A DNA stretch of 64,000 nt from Eukaryota sp. TZLM1-RC (GCA_040285825.1 JAUPSS010000006.1:1054001-1118000); one strand, 5' to 3'. Positions 47,263-59,173 are shown, counted from the first letter of the stretch. The notes: generated from the sequence alone by a model not told the origin. A program made the numbers and translations.

Positions 47263-48127
47263 AAAAAAATACAATGAACCTTTGGATTTTGATGTTAGAC
47301 TTGGCTTGGCCAAGAAAAAGAATCCCGCTTTTGCAAATCTTTTACAAGATATGTGTGACAGTACTTCTTCTGCCTTAGTAACAACAATTCCACAAGTTTA
47401 TGGTACTCTCTTATCCGATTCTGCTTGGACTCTGAATATGAGATTTCGTTCCTTTATCTGGCCTGATAATTTACCTCATAATTTAATTTGTAAATGTTCT
47501 CGAGAAATTACAACTACTCATTTGTTAAATTGTAAACATTTTATTACTTTTAGAAGCAAGGTTCATGATGCTGTAAGAGACCAGTTATATTGTATGTGTA
47601 AATCTCATAGAATTGAATCCTTCTTGGAACCTTTGTTGTCAAATCTGTTTGATGCTGAAAATGATTTTCATAAGAATAATAGAGGTGATGTCATATTACC
47701 TGGATTAGATGGAAGCTTCATTTTATTGGATGTAATGTCTGTTGATCCTTGTAATGCCTCAAATGAAAGGCTTGTTAATTCTGAAATTCATCATCCCCTT
47801 TCAAATGCTTTTTTTTATAATTTAATTTTATTCTAAACCTATAAATCAACATCTAAAAAATCCATCTCTCCCAAAACAAAAACACTAGATGCAACTCTCT
47901 CATAGTGAGATCCAAGAGAAAGCAAAGCATCAGAAACCATCTTCAACATCCCCTTAAAAATAGAAAACACAATTCTATTTTTTTTGGAGAATTTTTTTTT
48001 ATTAAATGAGCTAAATACTACGACAATTCAGAAATTCCTCATCCAACTACTCCACTACTAGTAGTCAATACTCCAAAAAGACACTGAACAACCAGCACAA
48101 AACCAAAAAGTACATGATTGACATTAC

Positions 48128-48183
48128 TAAGCGGCCGTCTGGGATGCTCCAAGAGCGTTTTAAAGGCGACAGCAAGCTTTTTA
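48128..48183 (-). repeat. G internal repeat, copy 1
   Basis: This segment of about 55 bases (contains GCGGCCGTCT, GCTCCAAGAGCG and AAAGGCGACAGCAAGCTTT) is repeated with four base differences at 50570-50625. In the reconstructed G the copies lie about 177-180 bases apart and in the same reading phase. GCTCCAAGAGC can fold as a 4-bp hairpin. Confidence 0.85.
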
Positions 48184-48217
48184 TCACACATACGATTATT
48201 TGAACCAGCAACAACAT

Positions 48218-50477
48218 TTTTTTTTAATTTTAATTTTATTCAAAACCTATAAATCAACATCTAAAAAATCCATCTCTCCCAGAACAAAAACACTAGATGC
48301 AACTCTCTCATAGTGAGATCCAAGAGAAAGCAAAGCATCAGAAACCATCTTCAACATCCCCTTAAAAATAGAAAACACAATTCTATTTTGCCAAAACAAT
48401 CTGTTGAAATTTCTGCCACTTCTTCTCTTTACAATCATTTCAAAATCATCCAAAAAACGTAAAGCAGTTGGTGCAAGTGAACCAAAAAGGGAAAATACAA
48501 ATGGATACAAATTGTATTTTGCATGCTGTAGACTGGCCAATTTGGACAAAGGTTCATTGTATTTTTTGAATTTAAAATTTTCAGCATTTGAAAGGGGATT
48601 ATGAATTTCAGAATTAACAAGCCTTTCATTTGAGGCATTACAAGGATCAACAGACATTACATCCAATAAAATGAAGCTTCCATCTAATCCAGGTAATATG
48701 ACATCACCTCTATTATTCTTATGAAAATCATTTTCAGCATCAAACAGATTTGACAACAGAGGTTCCAAGAAGGATTCAATTCTATGAGATTTACACATAC
48801 AATATAACTGGTCTCTTACAGCAACATGAACCTTGCTTCTAAAAGTAATAAAATGTTTACAATTTAACAAATGAGTAGTTGTAATTTCTCGAGAACATTT
48901 ACAAATTAAATTATGAGGTAAATTATCAGGCCAGATAAAGGAACGAAATCTCATATTCAGAGTCCAAGCAGAATCGGATAAGAGAGTACCATAAACTTGT
49001 GGAATTGTTGTTACTAAGGCAGAAGAAGTACTGTCACACATATCTTGTAAAAGATTTGCAAAAGCGGGATTCTTTTTCTTGGCCAAGCCAAGTCTAACAT
49101 CAAAATCCAAGCTTTCAAAAATCTTTGACAATTTTTGTTGAAGCTTTTTACAGCAAAACTGTAAATTAAATAGAGATCGGTTTGGAATTTCTTGAATTGA
49201 TTGAGGAAAACATTTGGTCCAAATTTGTGGCGGTAATTTTTCAAGTTCACAAGATAACTCATACAAATAGGGACTACAATTGGGGACTAACAGATGAGAA
49301 TCATCAGGAAATCTACGAGAAAATTCATAAATAAAATTTTTGCCACCACCCAAGAATGCTGATTGACACAAAATTGAAGATTTAGTAAATCCAATACCCC
49401 CCAAATTTTTTTTTTTAAAAAATTTAATTTTTATTCTAAACCTATAAATCAACATCTAAAAAAATCCATCTCTCCCAAAACAAAAACACTAGATGCAACT
49501 CTCTCATAGTGAGATCCAAGAGAAAGCAAAGCATCAGAAACCATCTTCAACATCCCCTTAAAAATAGAAAACACAATTCTATTTTGCCAAAACAATCTGT
49601 TGAAATTTCTGCCAGTTCTTCTCTTTACAATCATTTCAAAATCATCCAAAAACGTAAAGCAGTTGGTGCAAGTGAACCAAAAAGGGAAAATACAAATGGA
49701 TACAAATTGTATTTTGCATGCTGTAGACTGGCCAATTTGGACAAAGGTTCATTATATTTTTTTGAATTTAAAATTTTCAGCATTTGAAAGGGGATTATGA
49801 ATTTCAGAATTAACAAGCCTTTCATTTGAGGCATTACAAGGATCAACAGACATTACATCCAATAAAATGAAGCTTCCATCTAATCCAGGTAATATGACAT
49901 CACCTCTATTATTCTTATGAAAATCATTTTCAGCATCAAACAGATTTGACAACAAAGGTTCCAAGAAGGATTCAATTCTATGAGATTTACACATACAATA
50001 TAACTGGTCTCTTACAGCATCATGAACCTTGCTTCTAAAAGTAATAAAATGTTTACAATTTAACAGATGAGTAGTTGTAATTTCTCGAGAATTTCCCCCC
50101 AAATTTGCTGAAGAAAATAAGTGACTTTTCAACATTCCTGGTTCTACATCCAATAAATCAGCAAAAAATTCTGTTCTCAATGAATTGAATGAACGACAAA
50201 AATCTAATGCTATGGAAGGAGCACAAGATCTCAAAATGTGGGTTATTCTCCCAGTATAGCAAATTTTAAGCATGAAAAATTTAATATGCTTTTCTATATC
50301 TAAAGAAGAAATTGAATCAAGTTCAATTTTCATTTTTTCCAAAATAACTTGCAATTCATTCTGAATTTGAGGCACATTTCCTAACCAACAACCAAGGAAC
50401 TTAAAAGCATCACTACTATAATTAGTAAAAGGGACAATAGAATCGTTTATCACGAGGTCTTGAGCAGAAGAGCCAAT
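48218..50477 (-). mobile_element. Family A insertion in G, holding another A
   Basis: CAACAT at 48212-48217 and 50478-50483 is a short possible TSD. A coding is 48218-49408 (open for 402 codons up to 49455, stop complement 48247-48249) and 50095-50477 (thumb, back to the CLLIGSSAQ codons). The knuckle region lies near 48885-48905. H-D-A at the RLE start reads HVAVRD here because of one base change (ACAGCAACATG near 48819). Confidence 0.87.
49409..50094 (-). pseudogene. Family A 3' insertion nested in A
   Basis: CCCCCCAAATTT at 49397-49408 and 50095-50106 is the 12-bp TSD. The copy spans from the SREITTTHLLNC codons of the knuckle to the poly(A). Extra A near 49460 and 49761 and a missing base near 49652 break the frame. 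It is the innermost of four nested insertions (A in A in G in A). Confidence 0.92.
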
Positions 50478-50569
50478 CAACATCCAATAAGAAGAGTGAG
50501 AATTCTATCTCAAGAACAACTATCCAAACCTTCAGTAAACAGATCACAAACTTTCTGCTTCCATTACTT

Positions 50570-50625
50570 AGCGGCCGTCTGAGAAGCTCCAAGAGCGGTT
50601 TAAAGGCGACAGCAAGCTTTTCATG
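50570..50625 (-). repeat. G internal repeat, copy 2
   Basis: This is the second copy of the G repeat of about 55 bases. In the minus-strand frame the two copies share KLAVAFK and RRPLSN. Three of the four base differences change the amino acid, so selection on this frame is not evident. Confidence 0.85.
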
Positions 50626-52187
50626 AGAAGAGAAATGCGAACATCTGCTGATGGTCAAGTCAAATTGAACAAGAAACAAAATGCTTGTGAGAAGGGAACT
50701 AATGTGTCTCCAAATTGATGTTTCAAAGGATGATGTTATCAATGGAAAAACATTCAGTAGAGTCAACAAAGAAGAGGGAGACAACGTAGAGCAGTATGGA
50801 ATAATTGTTAAGAAAGCAATAGGAGGGCCTGGACCGTGAAAAGGGAGGTTTTCAACAATCATGATGGAGAGGAAGGAAGTTCGACGCGGAAGGGGGGAAG
50901 AAAAAAAAGGCAATTCTATTTTGCCAAAACAATCTGTTGAAATTTCTGCCAGTTCTTCTCTTTACAATCATTTCAAAATCATCCAAAAAACGTAAAGCAG
51001 TTGGTGCAAGTGAACCAAAAAGGGAAAATACAAATGGATACAAATTGTATTTTGCATGCTGTAGACTGGCCAATTTGGACAAAGGTTCATTGTATTTTTT
51101 GAATTTAAAATTTTCAGCATTTGAAAGGGGATTATGAATTTCAGAATTAACAAGCCTTTCATTTGAGGCATTACAAGGATCAACAGACATTACATCCAAT
51201 AAAATGAAGCTTCCATCTAATCCAGGTAATATGACATCACCTCTATTATTCTTATGAAAATCATTTTCAGCATCAAACAGATTTGACAACAGAGGTTCCA
51301 AGAAGGATTCAATTCTATGAGATTTACACATACAATATAACTGGTCTCTTACAGCATCATGAACCTTGCTTCTAAAAGTAATAAAATGTTTACAATTTAA
51401 CAAATGAGTAGTTGTAAATTCTCGAGAACATTTACAAATTAAATTATGAGGTAAATTATCAGGCCAGATAAAGGAACGAAATCTCATATTCAGAGTCCAA
51501 GCAGAATCGGATAAGAGAGTACCACAAACTTGTGGAATTGTTGTTACTAAGGCAGAAGAAGTACTGTCACACATATCTTGTAAAAGATTTGCAAAAGCGG
51601 GATTCTTTTTCTTGGCCAAGCCAAGTCTAACATCAAAATCCAAGCTTTCAAAAATCTTTGACAATTTTTGTTGAAGCTTTTTACAGCAAAACTGTAAATT
51701 AAATAGAGATCGGTTTGGAATTTCTTGAATTGATTGAGGAAAACATTTGGTCCAAATTTGTGGCGGTAATTTTTCAAGTTCACAAGATAACTCATACAAA
51801 TAGGGACTACAATTCAAATGCTGAAAATTTTAAATTCAAAAAATACAATGAACCTTTGTCCAAAATGGCCCCTCTACAGCATGCAAAATACAATTTGTAT
51901 CCATTTGTATTTTCCCTTTTTGGTTCACTTGCACCAACTGCTTTACGTTTTTTGGATGATTTTGAAATGATTGTAAAGAGAAGAACTGGCAGAAATTTCA
52001 ACAGATTGTTTTGGCAAAATAGAATTGTGTTTTCTATTTTTAAGGGGATGTTGAAGATGGTTTCTGATGCTTTGCTTTCTCTTGGATCTCACTATGAGAG
52101 AGTTGCATCTAGTGTTTTTGTTTTGGGAGAGATGGATTTTTTAGATGTTGATTTATAGGTTTTGAATAAAATTAAATTTTAAAAAAA

Positions 52188-53521
52188 ATGAACCTTTGTC
52201 CAAATTGGCCAGTCTACAGCATGCAAAATACAATTTGTATCCATTTGTACTTTCCCTTTTTGGTTCACTTGCACCAACTGCTTTACGTTTTTTGGATGAT
52301 TTTGAAATGATTGTAAAAAGGTGTTGGATTCAATTCATCAAAATATTTGACCAAAGCTGCATTTATTGGTGGTGGAAAAATTTTGTATTTGAATTCTCTA
52401 GAAGATATCCTTTTGCCGAAAATCTTCTTGAAACTACAAATAGCTTATTCCTCGATAACTTAAGAGAAGAAATATCCAGTTTATCTCCCGACTTATGGCA
52501 ATCATGTTTCCCCATATCCATTCAAGAAATTCCAGACAGAAGTTTGTATTCATTAAAATTTGCGTTGAAAAAGCCCCAACGACATCTTTTGAGAAAATTT
52601 GAAAGCAAGGATTTTATTGTTCGACTTAGCACGGCTAAGAAAGAAAATCCTGCTTTTGCAAATTTTTTGATTGATTTGAAGGACAGTTCATCTGCAGTTT
52701 TGATAAATCAAATTCCCCAGATTTTTGGCCTATTTTTGAATGACGACCAATGGACCACTGCTATGAGAATGCGTTGTTATTTATGGCCTTGTAATTTGCC
52801 CAATGATTTGTTTTGCAAATGTGGAGCTGGTTTAACATTATCACATTTATTTAATTGTAATAGATTTATTTCCTATCGTTCTACGTTGCATGATGCAGTC
52901 AGAGATCAAATCCATGCAATGTGTAATTCCTATCATATTGAATCTTTTGTAGAACCTTTGTTGAGGTCTCTTGATATAAATGAAAGCGTAAGAGATTCAG
53001 AATATGGAAAACGACGTGCTGATGTTGTTGTTCCCCCGTTTGATGATGTCATGAATGTTGTTGATGTCGTAACAGTGGATGTTTGCAAGAAAAATGCCTT
53101 GAAAAATGCTCAATCTGAAGTATCCCCCCTTGATGACTCCGAATTGTACAAACGGAAAAAATATGCAAATCCTTTAAAAGAATTGAAACATGTTCACCAT
53201 GTAGATTACCAAATTTGCCCATTTGCTATATCGTTGTATGGTCGTCTTGGAAAAACTGCTATGAATTTTATTGATGATTTTGAAAATCTTGTGAAAAGAA
53301 GAATGAATAAGCGTTTTGATCGTCGCTTGTGGCTAAATCGTATTGTTTTTACTATTTTCAAATCAATTCCTAAAATGATTTCGAAAGCTTTGATGTCTGT
53401 CAGTGCACATTACGAAGAAATTGCTGTTGTAAGGTTTGATGGTGTGGAAGCTTGTTTTGAAGATATTGACTTTTAGACTGTAGTTTAACAATAAATTAAA
53501 ATTTTTCATTAAAAAAATACA
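52188..53521 (+). pseudogene. Array unit 8: A'-B chimeric open frame
   Basis: In this unit one A is missing near 52377 (GGAAAAATTTTG), which puts A' and B in the same frame and gives a 426-codon ORF, 52196-53476. It carries KKPQRHL, VVVPPFDD (for VVVPSFDD), HVHHVDYQ (for HVRHVDYQ) and VVRFDG; the P and H variants are found only in this unit and the two at 57840 and 60062. The knuckle, HDAVRD and RLE motifs are intact. The fusion ORF probably reflects a homopolymer change, not a functional protein. Confidence 0.87.
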
Positions 53522-53532
53522 ATGAACCTTTG

Positions 53533-54382
53533 GATTTTGATGTTAGACTTGGCTTGGCCAAGAAAAAAGAATCCCGCTTTTGCAAATCTTTTACAAGATA
53601 TGTGTGACAGTACTTCTTCTGCCTTAGTAACAACAATTCCACAAGTTTATGGTACTCTCTTATCCGATTCTGCTTGGACTCTGAATATGAGATTTCGTTC
53701 CTTTATCTGGCCTGATAATTTACCTCATAATTTAATTTGTAAATGTTCTCGAGAAATTACAACTACTCATTTGTTAAATTGTAAACATTTTGTTACTTTT
53801 AGAAGCAAGGTTCATGATGCTGTAAGAGACCAGTTATATTGTATGTGTAAATCTCATAGAATTGAATCCTTCTTGGAACCTTTGTTGTCAAATCTGTTTG
53901 ATGCTGAAAATGATTTTCATAAGAATAATAGAGGTGATGTCATATTACCTGGATTAGATGGAAGCTTCATTTTATTGGATGTAATGTCTGTTGATCCTTG
54001 TAATGCCTCAAATGAAAGGCTTGTTAATTCTGAAATTCATCATCCCCTTTCAAATGCTGAAAATTTTAAATTCAAAAAATACAATGAACCTTTGTCCAAA
54101 TTGGCCAGTCTACAGCATGCAAAATACAATTTGTATTTTCCCTTTTTGGTTCACTTGCACCAACTGCTTTACGTTTTTTGGATGATTTTGAAATGATTGT
54201 AAAGAGAAGAACTGGCAGAAATTTCAACAGATTGTTTTGGCAAAATAGAATTGTGTTTTCTATTTTTAAGGGGATGTTGAAGATGGTTTCTGATGCTTTG
54301 CTTTCTCTTGGATCTCACTATGAGAGAGTTGCATCTAGTGTTTTTGTTTTGGGAGAGATGGATTTTTTAGATGTTGATTTAT
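53533..54382 (+). pseudogene. Family A 3' part of unit 8, split by D in its UTR
   Basis: This begins after ATGAACCTTTG (53522-53532), then DFDVRLGLAKKK, knuckle, RLE and the C-terminal tail to DVDL. The stop codon region is interrupted by D; the rest of the UTR and poly(A) are at 57803-57839. A 10-base loss near 54133 (TTTGTATTTTCCC for TTTGTATCCATTTGTATTTTCCC) shifts the frame and is shared with the units at 57840 and 60062. Confidence 0.88.
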
Positions 54383-57300
54383 TTATTTTTTTTGGTTATT
54401 ATATTTTTATTCAACAACAAATATGAAATACACAATTAAAACTCCACATCCTCAAAACCTGCCTCCCCTACATCAAAACAATTAATCGCTAAAGATTCAG
54501 AAAATTTCCCAAAAGAAGATAGTGAATCAGAAATTAGTGTTACGATTCCCTTAAAAATAGAAAATACAATCCTGTTTTGCCAGTAAACACGATTGAAAAT
54601 TCTTCCAGTTCTTTCCCTTACAACTACAACAAAATCCTCAAGGAAAGCCATAGCAGCCTTACCTAGAGATCCAAGCAAAGAAAAAACAAATGGACATAAA
54701 TTATATTGGGCATGAGAATTTTCATTAACCGAGGAAATGGGTTTCGCATATTTAGCAATTTTATATTTTTCGCCTGCAAGAAGAGGATTATTTACATCCG
54801 AGTTAATGAAATGTTTGTTAGAGGAATTACAAGGGTCAATAGACATGGCGTCCAAAATAGTAAAACTACCATTTAAACCGGGAACAACTAGATCACCTCT
54901 AGTCAAACCCATAGAAGCTCTGTTGTAACGCGTACTATCAATATTGGGATCATCAAGAATTAATTTTGATAACAGCGGTTCTAAAAAGGAATCTACACGA
55001 TATGATTTGCACATTACATAAATTTGGTCCCTGACGTTATTATGCACTTTGCTTCTATACGTAATGAAATGTTTACAGTTCAAAAGATGAGTAAACAAAA
55101 GAGGTTTACCACATTTACAAGTTAAATGATTGGGCAAATTGTTTGGCCACAGAAAACAACGAAAACGCATGTTTAAAAGCCATTCATTGTCTTTTAGCAA
55201 AAGTCCATAAACAGAGGGAACTTGAGTTACTAAAGCAGCAGCAGAACTATCACGAATATCCTTTAAAAAATTACCGAAAGCGGGATTTTTAGTTTTGGCC
55301 AAGCCAAGTCTTACTTCATAATCCAAGCCTTCATATAATTTAACCAGATGGTGCTGAAGCTTTTTCAAGCAAAAACGTAAATTTGGAAGTGATCGAGTGG
55401 GAATTTCTTGAACGTTTTGAGGAAAACACTGAATCCAGATATCACTAGGCAAATTTTGTAATTCAAATTGCAGTTGATTCAAGTAAAAATTTGATTCACC
55501 ATTGATCAGATGAACATCAAAAGGGAACCTTTGGAAAAATTCAAAAACAAAATTTTTACCACCTCCCAAAAATGCTGCTTTACACAGAATCGAAGATTTG
55601 GTGAATCCAATTCCACCCAAATCTGCTGAACAAAATACATGACTTCGAATTAAAGATTCATTTACTTCTAATAAAAAAGAAAAAAATTTGACTCGAAGTT
55701 TGTTAAAAGATCTGCAAAAATTGAGAGATACCGAAGGGGGAGTTGACCTTAAAATATGAGTGAATTTTCCAGAATAACAAATTTTTAAAATAAAAAATTT
55801 GATGTGTTTCTCAATGTCACATTCAGCGATAAAACTAAGATCCTTGTCAAACTTCTCCAATAAATTGTTTAACTGGGAATAAATTTCATCCAAATTGCCA
55901 AGCCAACATCCAAGAAACTTAAAAAGCTTGTTGGTCATAATTGATAAAAGGAATCTGAGCTCCACCAATCATCAAAGATTGTTTTTCTCTACCAATCAAG
56001 AGACATTTAGATGGGTTCAAAGCTAAACCAATTTCTTTGTATTTCGCCGCAATGTCTTCAGAAACCCTAGAAATGCTTTCAAAAGAACCAATAATAGAAA
56101 TGTCATCCATATAGGCAACAATACGCAAATCAGGGAAATCTTGTTGTGTCATTTTAATAATATTATGAATAGCCAAACAAAACAGCAAAGGGCCAAGAGG
56201 ATCACCTTGTTTCACACCAGAAGAAGATTCAAGGGTAAAGGAGTCAAAAATTAAGTCTGATTTTTTCCATAAAATAAATAAAAATATGCAGAAAGTTCAG
56301 GAAAATCATGAAGAAGCACATCAAAAATACAATCACGTTTCACAGAATTGAAAGCATTTTTGAAATCCAAATTGAAAATATATTGATGTTGTTGACTATT
56401 GAAAAAAACATCTGAAGTCATTGAAGCAACAGAAGCACCTTCAACAGTTTTTATACCAAATTGGAAAGGCTTCAAATAGTCCCTTGCTTTAGTAGAAATT
56501 CTGTTGAAAATAAGTGAAGAAAGCAATCTGGTTAATGACTCTCCAATAGCAATTGGTCTAACTCCATCAGGCTTGTCACCTTTACCAGGTTTAACTAAAG
56601 CAACTAAACGGGCAGCAGTCAATTCATGCGGAGGAACATAATTCAAACACATTAAATTTTGAAAATAGGAAGCAAGATCCTCACAAATTTCAGGAGCATT
56701 TTTACAGGCAGTTTTCAACAAATCAAAGGAAATGCCTGAAGGACCAGCAGCTTTTCCTTTTGGTAATTTAGCAACGGCATTCAATACTTCTTGAGCCTGA
56801 AATGGATTTTCGAGCCAATATTGACAAATAGAAGGCCTACTGGGGCAAAAATTTTCAGTTGGATGGAGGGATTTTAATTTTCAACAGTTTCGAGATTGTT
56901 ATCAGCCAGTTTTCCCGAAAAAATATTTTTTAATCCGCTTCCATATCTACCTCTCAAAAACAATTTTCTTGCCTGAAAAGATGAATTAGCTTTTCCCTGT
57001 TTTGGTTTGTAATTAATTTTCTTCTTATTCTTTTTGGCAAAGAATTTCCAAAATCTTGTTATGTTCCATTTGTTTAATTTCAATTGCGAAGAAAAAGAAC
57101 GCATTTCCATTGACAAAGGAACAGAACTGGCAGGACTCACCTCTACAGGAATTTTAACAGGTGTACGAAGAGAATCACTTGTTTGACAGTCATAACAAAA
57201 CAATAGAGGGCGACCATTAGAAGAATTAGAGAGGAACTTTTTGCAAAAAGGACAACTATGCTTCAAGAAATTATCCGTAGGATCAGGAGCAACAGTTTTT

Positions 57301-57802
57301 GGTAAATGAGTTTGATCAATATTTAAATCATAATTAACATCATCAGCAGAAACATTGGGAACAGGAGGAAGATTTAGTTCGGATGGCGTTTGCAAACTAT
57401 TAACAATAGAAATATTGGTTTTCAGTCTCATTTTTTCGGTAATAATATCAGGACATTTTCTAATGTTATGACCAACCTTGCCACATTTGGAACAAGTATA
57501 TCTTCTTTTTTGCACTTTTTCAGGCGTAATATCAGGGGCATCACACAAAGGCAAAAAGTCTTTTTTAAAAATTTTCAAATTTTTTTGAGAAGAATTTCGA
57601 GCATAGCTTGAAGGGTGGGGAGAGTGGAGAAGTGAAGGGGATGAGCTTGATCTGATGGGTAGAATCTTTGCTTGGGTGTTCCAATCAGTATCAGAGTCAC
57701 TGTCAGTCACTGGCATCGTTTTGGCAAAGACACAGTACGACTGTGACTCCGTGACAGAAAGTGAAATATGAGAGGGTTGACTAAGGGAGGGAGAAAAAAA
57801 AA
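54383..57802 (-). mobile_element. Family D full-length element
   Basis: D is the best-preserved complete element, about 3.4 kb, inserted in the 3' UTR of an A copy. ATTTAT flanks it (54377-54382 and 57803-57808), a short TSD. Its 3' end is a tail reading CCAAAAAAAATAA on the minus strand. Its 5' end is a pyrimidine run (TTTTTTTTTCTCCCTCCC) and an 86-base leader before the ATG. No A element has entered it, consistent with recent insertion. Confidence 0.9.
54436..57716 (-). pseudogene. Family D polyprotein: zinc fingers, RT, RLE; near intact
   Basis: The start MPVTDSDSD at 57716-57714 is the first ATG after the leader; the stop complement is at 54436-54438. The span is about 1,093 codons. Domains: a low-complexity Ser/Pro N-terminus; knuckle CX2CX4HX4C (CSKCGKVGHNIRKC) near 57455-57500; CX2C...CX2C finger (CPFCKKF...FCYDC) near 57185-57260; GKAAGPSGIS near 56730-56765; LDFKNAFNSV near 56350; GVKQGDPLGP near 56200; YMDD near 56103-56114; GGGKNFVFEF near 55550; knuckle CKCGKPLLFTHLLNC near 55075-55120; RGDLVVPG near 54890; LDAMSIDPC near 54840. 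Only three breaks are visible, all in A/T runs: near 56876, near 56265 and near 55922. The last 510 codons are open. By homology it encodes the RT and endonuclease for target-primed insertion. If the three breaks are read errors, the element is intact. Confidence 0.9.
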
Positions 57803-57839
57803 ATTTATAGGTTTTGAATAAAATTAAATTTTAAAAAAA

Positions 57840-59173
57840 ATGAACCTTTGTCCAAATTGGCCAGTCTACAGCATGCAAAATACAATTTGTATCCATTTGT
57901 ACTTTCCCTTTTTGGTTCACTTGCACCAACTGCTTTACGTTTTTTGGATGATTTTGAAATGATTGTAAAAAGGTGTTGGATTCAATTCATCAAAATATTT
58001 GACCAAAGCTGCATTTATTGGTGGTGGAAAAAATTTTGTATTTGAATTCTCTAGAAGATATCCTTTTGCCGAAAATCTTCTTGAAACTACAAATAGCTTA
58101 TTCCTCGATAACTTAAGAGAAGAAATATCCAGTTTATCTCCCGACTTATGGCAATCATGTTTCCCCATATCCATTCAAGAAATTCCAGACAGAAGTTTGT
58201 ATTCATTAAAATTTGCGTTGAAAAAGCCCCAACGACATCTTTTGAGAAAATTTGAAAGCAAGGATTTTATTGTTCGACTTAGCACGGCTAAGAAAGAAAA
58301 ATCCTGCTTTTGCAAATTTTTGATTGATTTGAAGGACAGTTCATCTGCAGTTTTGATAAATCAAATTCCCAGATTTTTGGCCTATTTTTGAATGACGACC
58401 AATGGACCACTGCTATGAGAATGCGTTGTTATTTATGGCCTTGTAATTTGCCCAATGATTTGTTTTTGCAAATGTGGAGCTGGTTTAACATTATCACATT
58501 TATTTAATTGTAATAGATTTATTTCCTATCGTTCTACGTTGCATGATGCAGTCAGAGATCAAATCCATGCAATGTGTAATTCCTATCATATTGAATCTTT
58601 TGTAGAACCTTTGTTGAGGTCTCTTGATATAAATGAAAGCGTAAGAGATTCAGAATATGGAAAACGACGTGCTGATGTTGTTGTTCCCCGTTTGATGATG
58701 TCATGAATGTTGTTGATGTCGTAACAGTGGATGTTTGCAAGAAAAATGCCTTGAAAAATGCTCAATCTGAAGTATCCCCCTTGATGACTCCGAATTGTAC
58801 AAACGGAAAAATATGCAAATCCTTTAAAAGAATTGAAACATGTTCACCATGTAGATTACCAAATTTGCCCATTTGCTATATCGTTGTATGGTCGTCTTGG
58901 AAAAACTGCTATGAATTTTATTGATGATTTTGAAAATCTTGTGAAAAGAAGAATGAATAAGCGTTTTGATCGTCGCTTGTGGCTAAATCGTATTGTTTTT
59001 ACTATTTTCAAATCAATTCCTAAAATGATTTCGAAAGCTTTGATGTCTGTCAGTGCACATTACGAAGAAATTGCTGTTGTAAGGTTTGATGGTGTGGAAG
59101 CTTGTTTTTGAAGATATTGACTTTTTAGACTGTAGTTTAACAATAAATTAAAATTTTTCATTAAAAAAATACA
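57840..59173 (+). pseudogene. Array unit 9: A' plus family B
   Basis: This has the same structure and variants as unit 8 (KKPQRHL, HVHHVDYQ, VVRFDG). Many one-base changes in homopolymers break it: extra A near 58302, missing C near 58370, extra T near 58466, missing C near 58690 and 58780, extra T near 59108 and 59127. The same positions are clean in unit 8, so the breaks are private. Confidence 0.87.

Larger units (their letters stand above)
47982..50910 (-). mobile_element. Element G: unassigned retroposed sequence, split by A
   Basis: G is the only non-RLE sequence in the window: 47982-48217 and 50484-50910, about 660 bases once the A insertion (48218-50477) is removed. CAATTCTATTTT at 47970-47981 and 50911-50922 is its TSD. 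Its left edge is T-rich (poly(A) on the minus strand, with an inner ATTCTCC), so minus is the sense strand. Its 5' end is a pyrimidine run (CTTTTTTTTCTTCCCCCC). On the minus strand an ATG at 50862-50860 opens a frame that crosses the A insertion in register and ends at a TGA near 48022, over 200 codons. A plus-strand frame is also open across the join, so coding is not proven. I do not recognise the product. It is visibly more G+C-rich than its surroundings. It could be a retrocopy of a host mRNA or a non-autonomous element. Confidence 0.75.
47810..51812 (-). mobile_element. Family A insertion (minus) interrupted by G
   Basis: TTCAAATGCT at 47800-47809 and 51813-51822 flanks it. A sequence is 47810-47981 (3' end) and 50911-51812 (RLE, knuckle, back to SPYLYEL). 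G sits between copies of CAATTCTATTTT. Compare the uninterrupted duplicate at 44498-45560. Confidence 0.92.
47285..52187 (+). pseudogene. Family A 3' part, split by the inverted A that holds G
   Basis: This inserted after ATGAACCTTTG (47274-47284; repeated at 52188-52198). A coding is 47285-47809 (DFDVRLGLAKKK, knuckle, RLE) and 51823-52158 (AENFKFKKYNEPLSKMAPLQ to the stop at 52156-52158), with poly(A) to 52187. The KMAPLQ change is shared with the copy at 44161, supporting duplication of the whole unit. Confidence 0.88.

Noticed and set aside
48121-48135. GCGGCCG near the G repeat as a NotI linker artefact
   Set aside because: The full NotI site is not present (GCGGCCGT), the surrounding 55 bases are repeated with substitutions, and G has a TSD.
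50422-50913. 163-codon ORF reported as one gene over A and G
   Set aside because: Its end reads into the antisense of the A insertion; only the part within G (from the ATG at 50862) could be real, and it continues at 48217, not into A.
57390-57611. Plus-strand 73-codon ORF opposite the D zinc knuckle
   Set aside because: It is antisense to a well-supported zinc-finger coding region.
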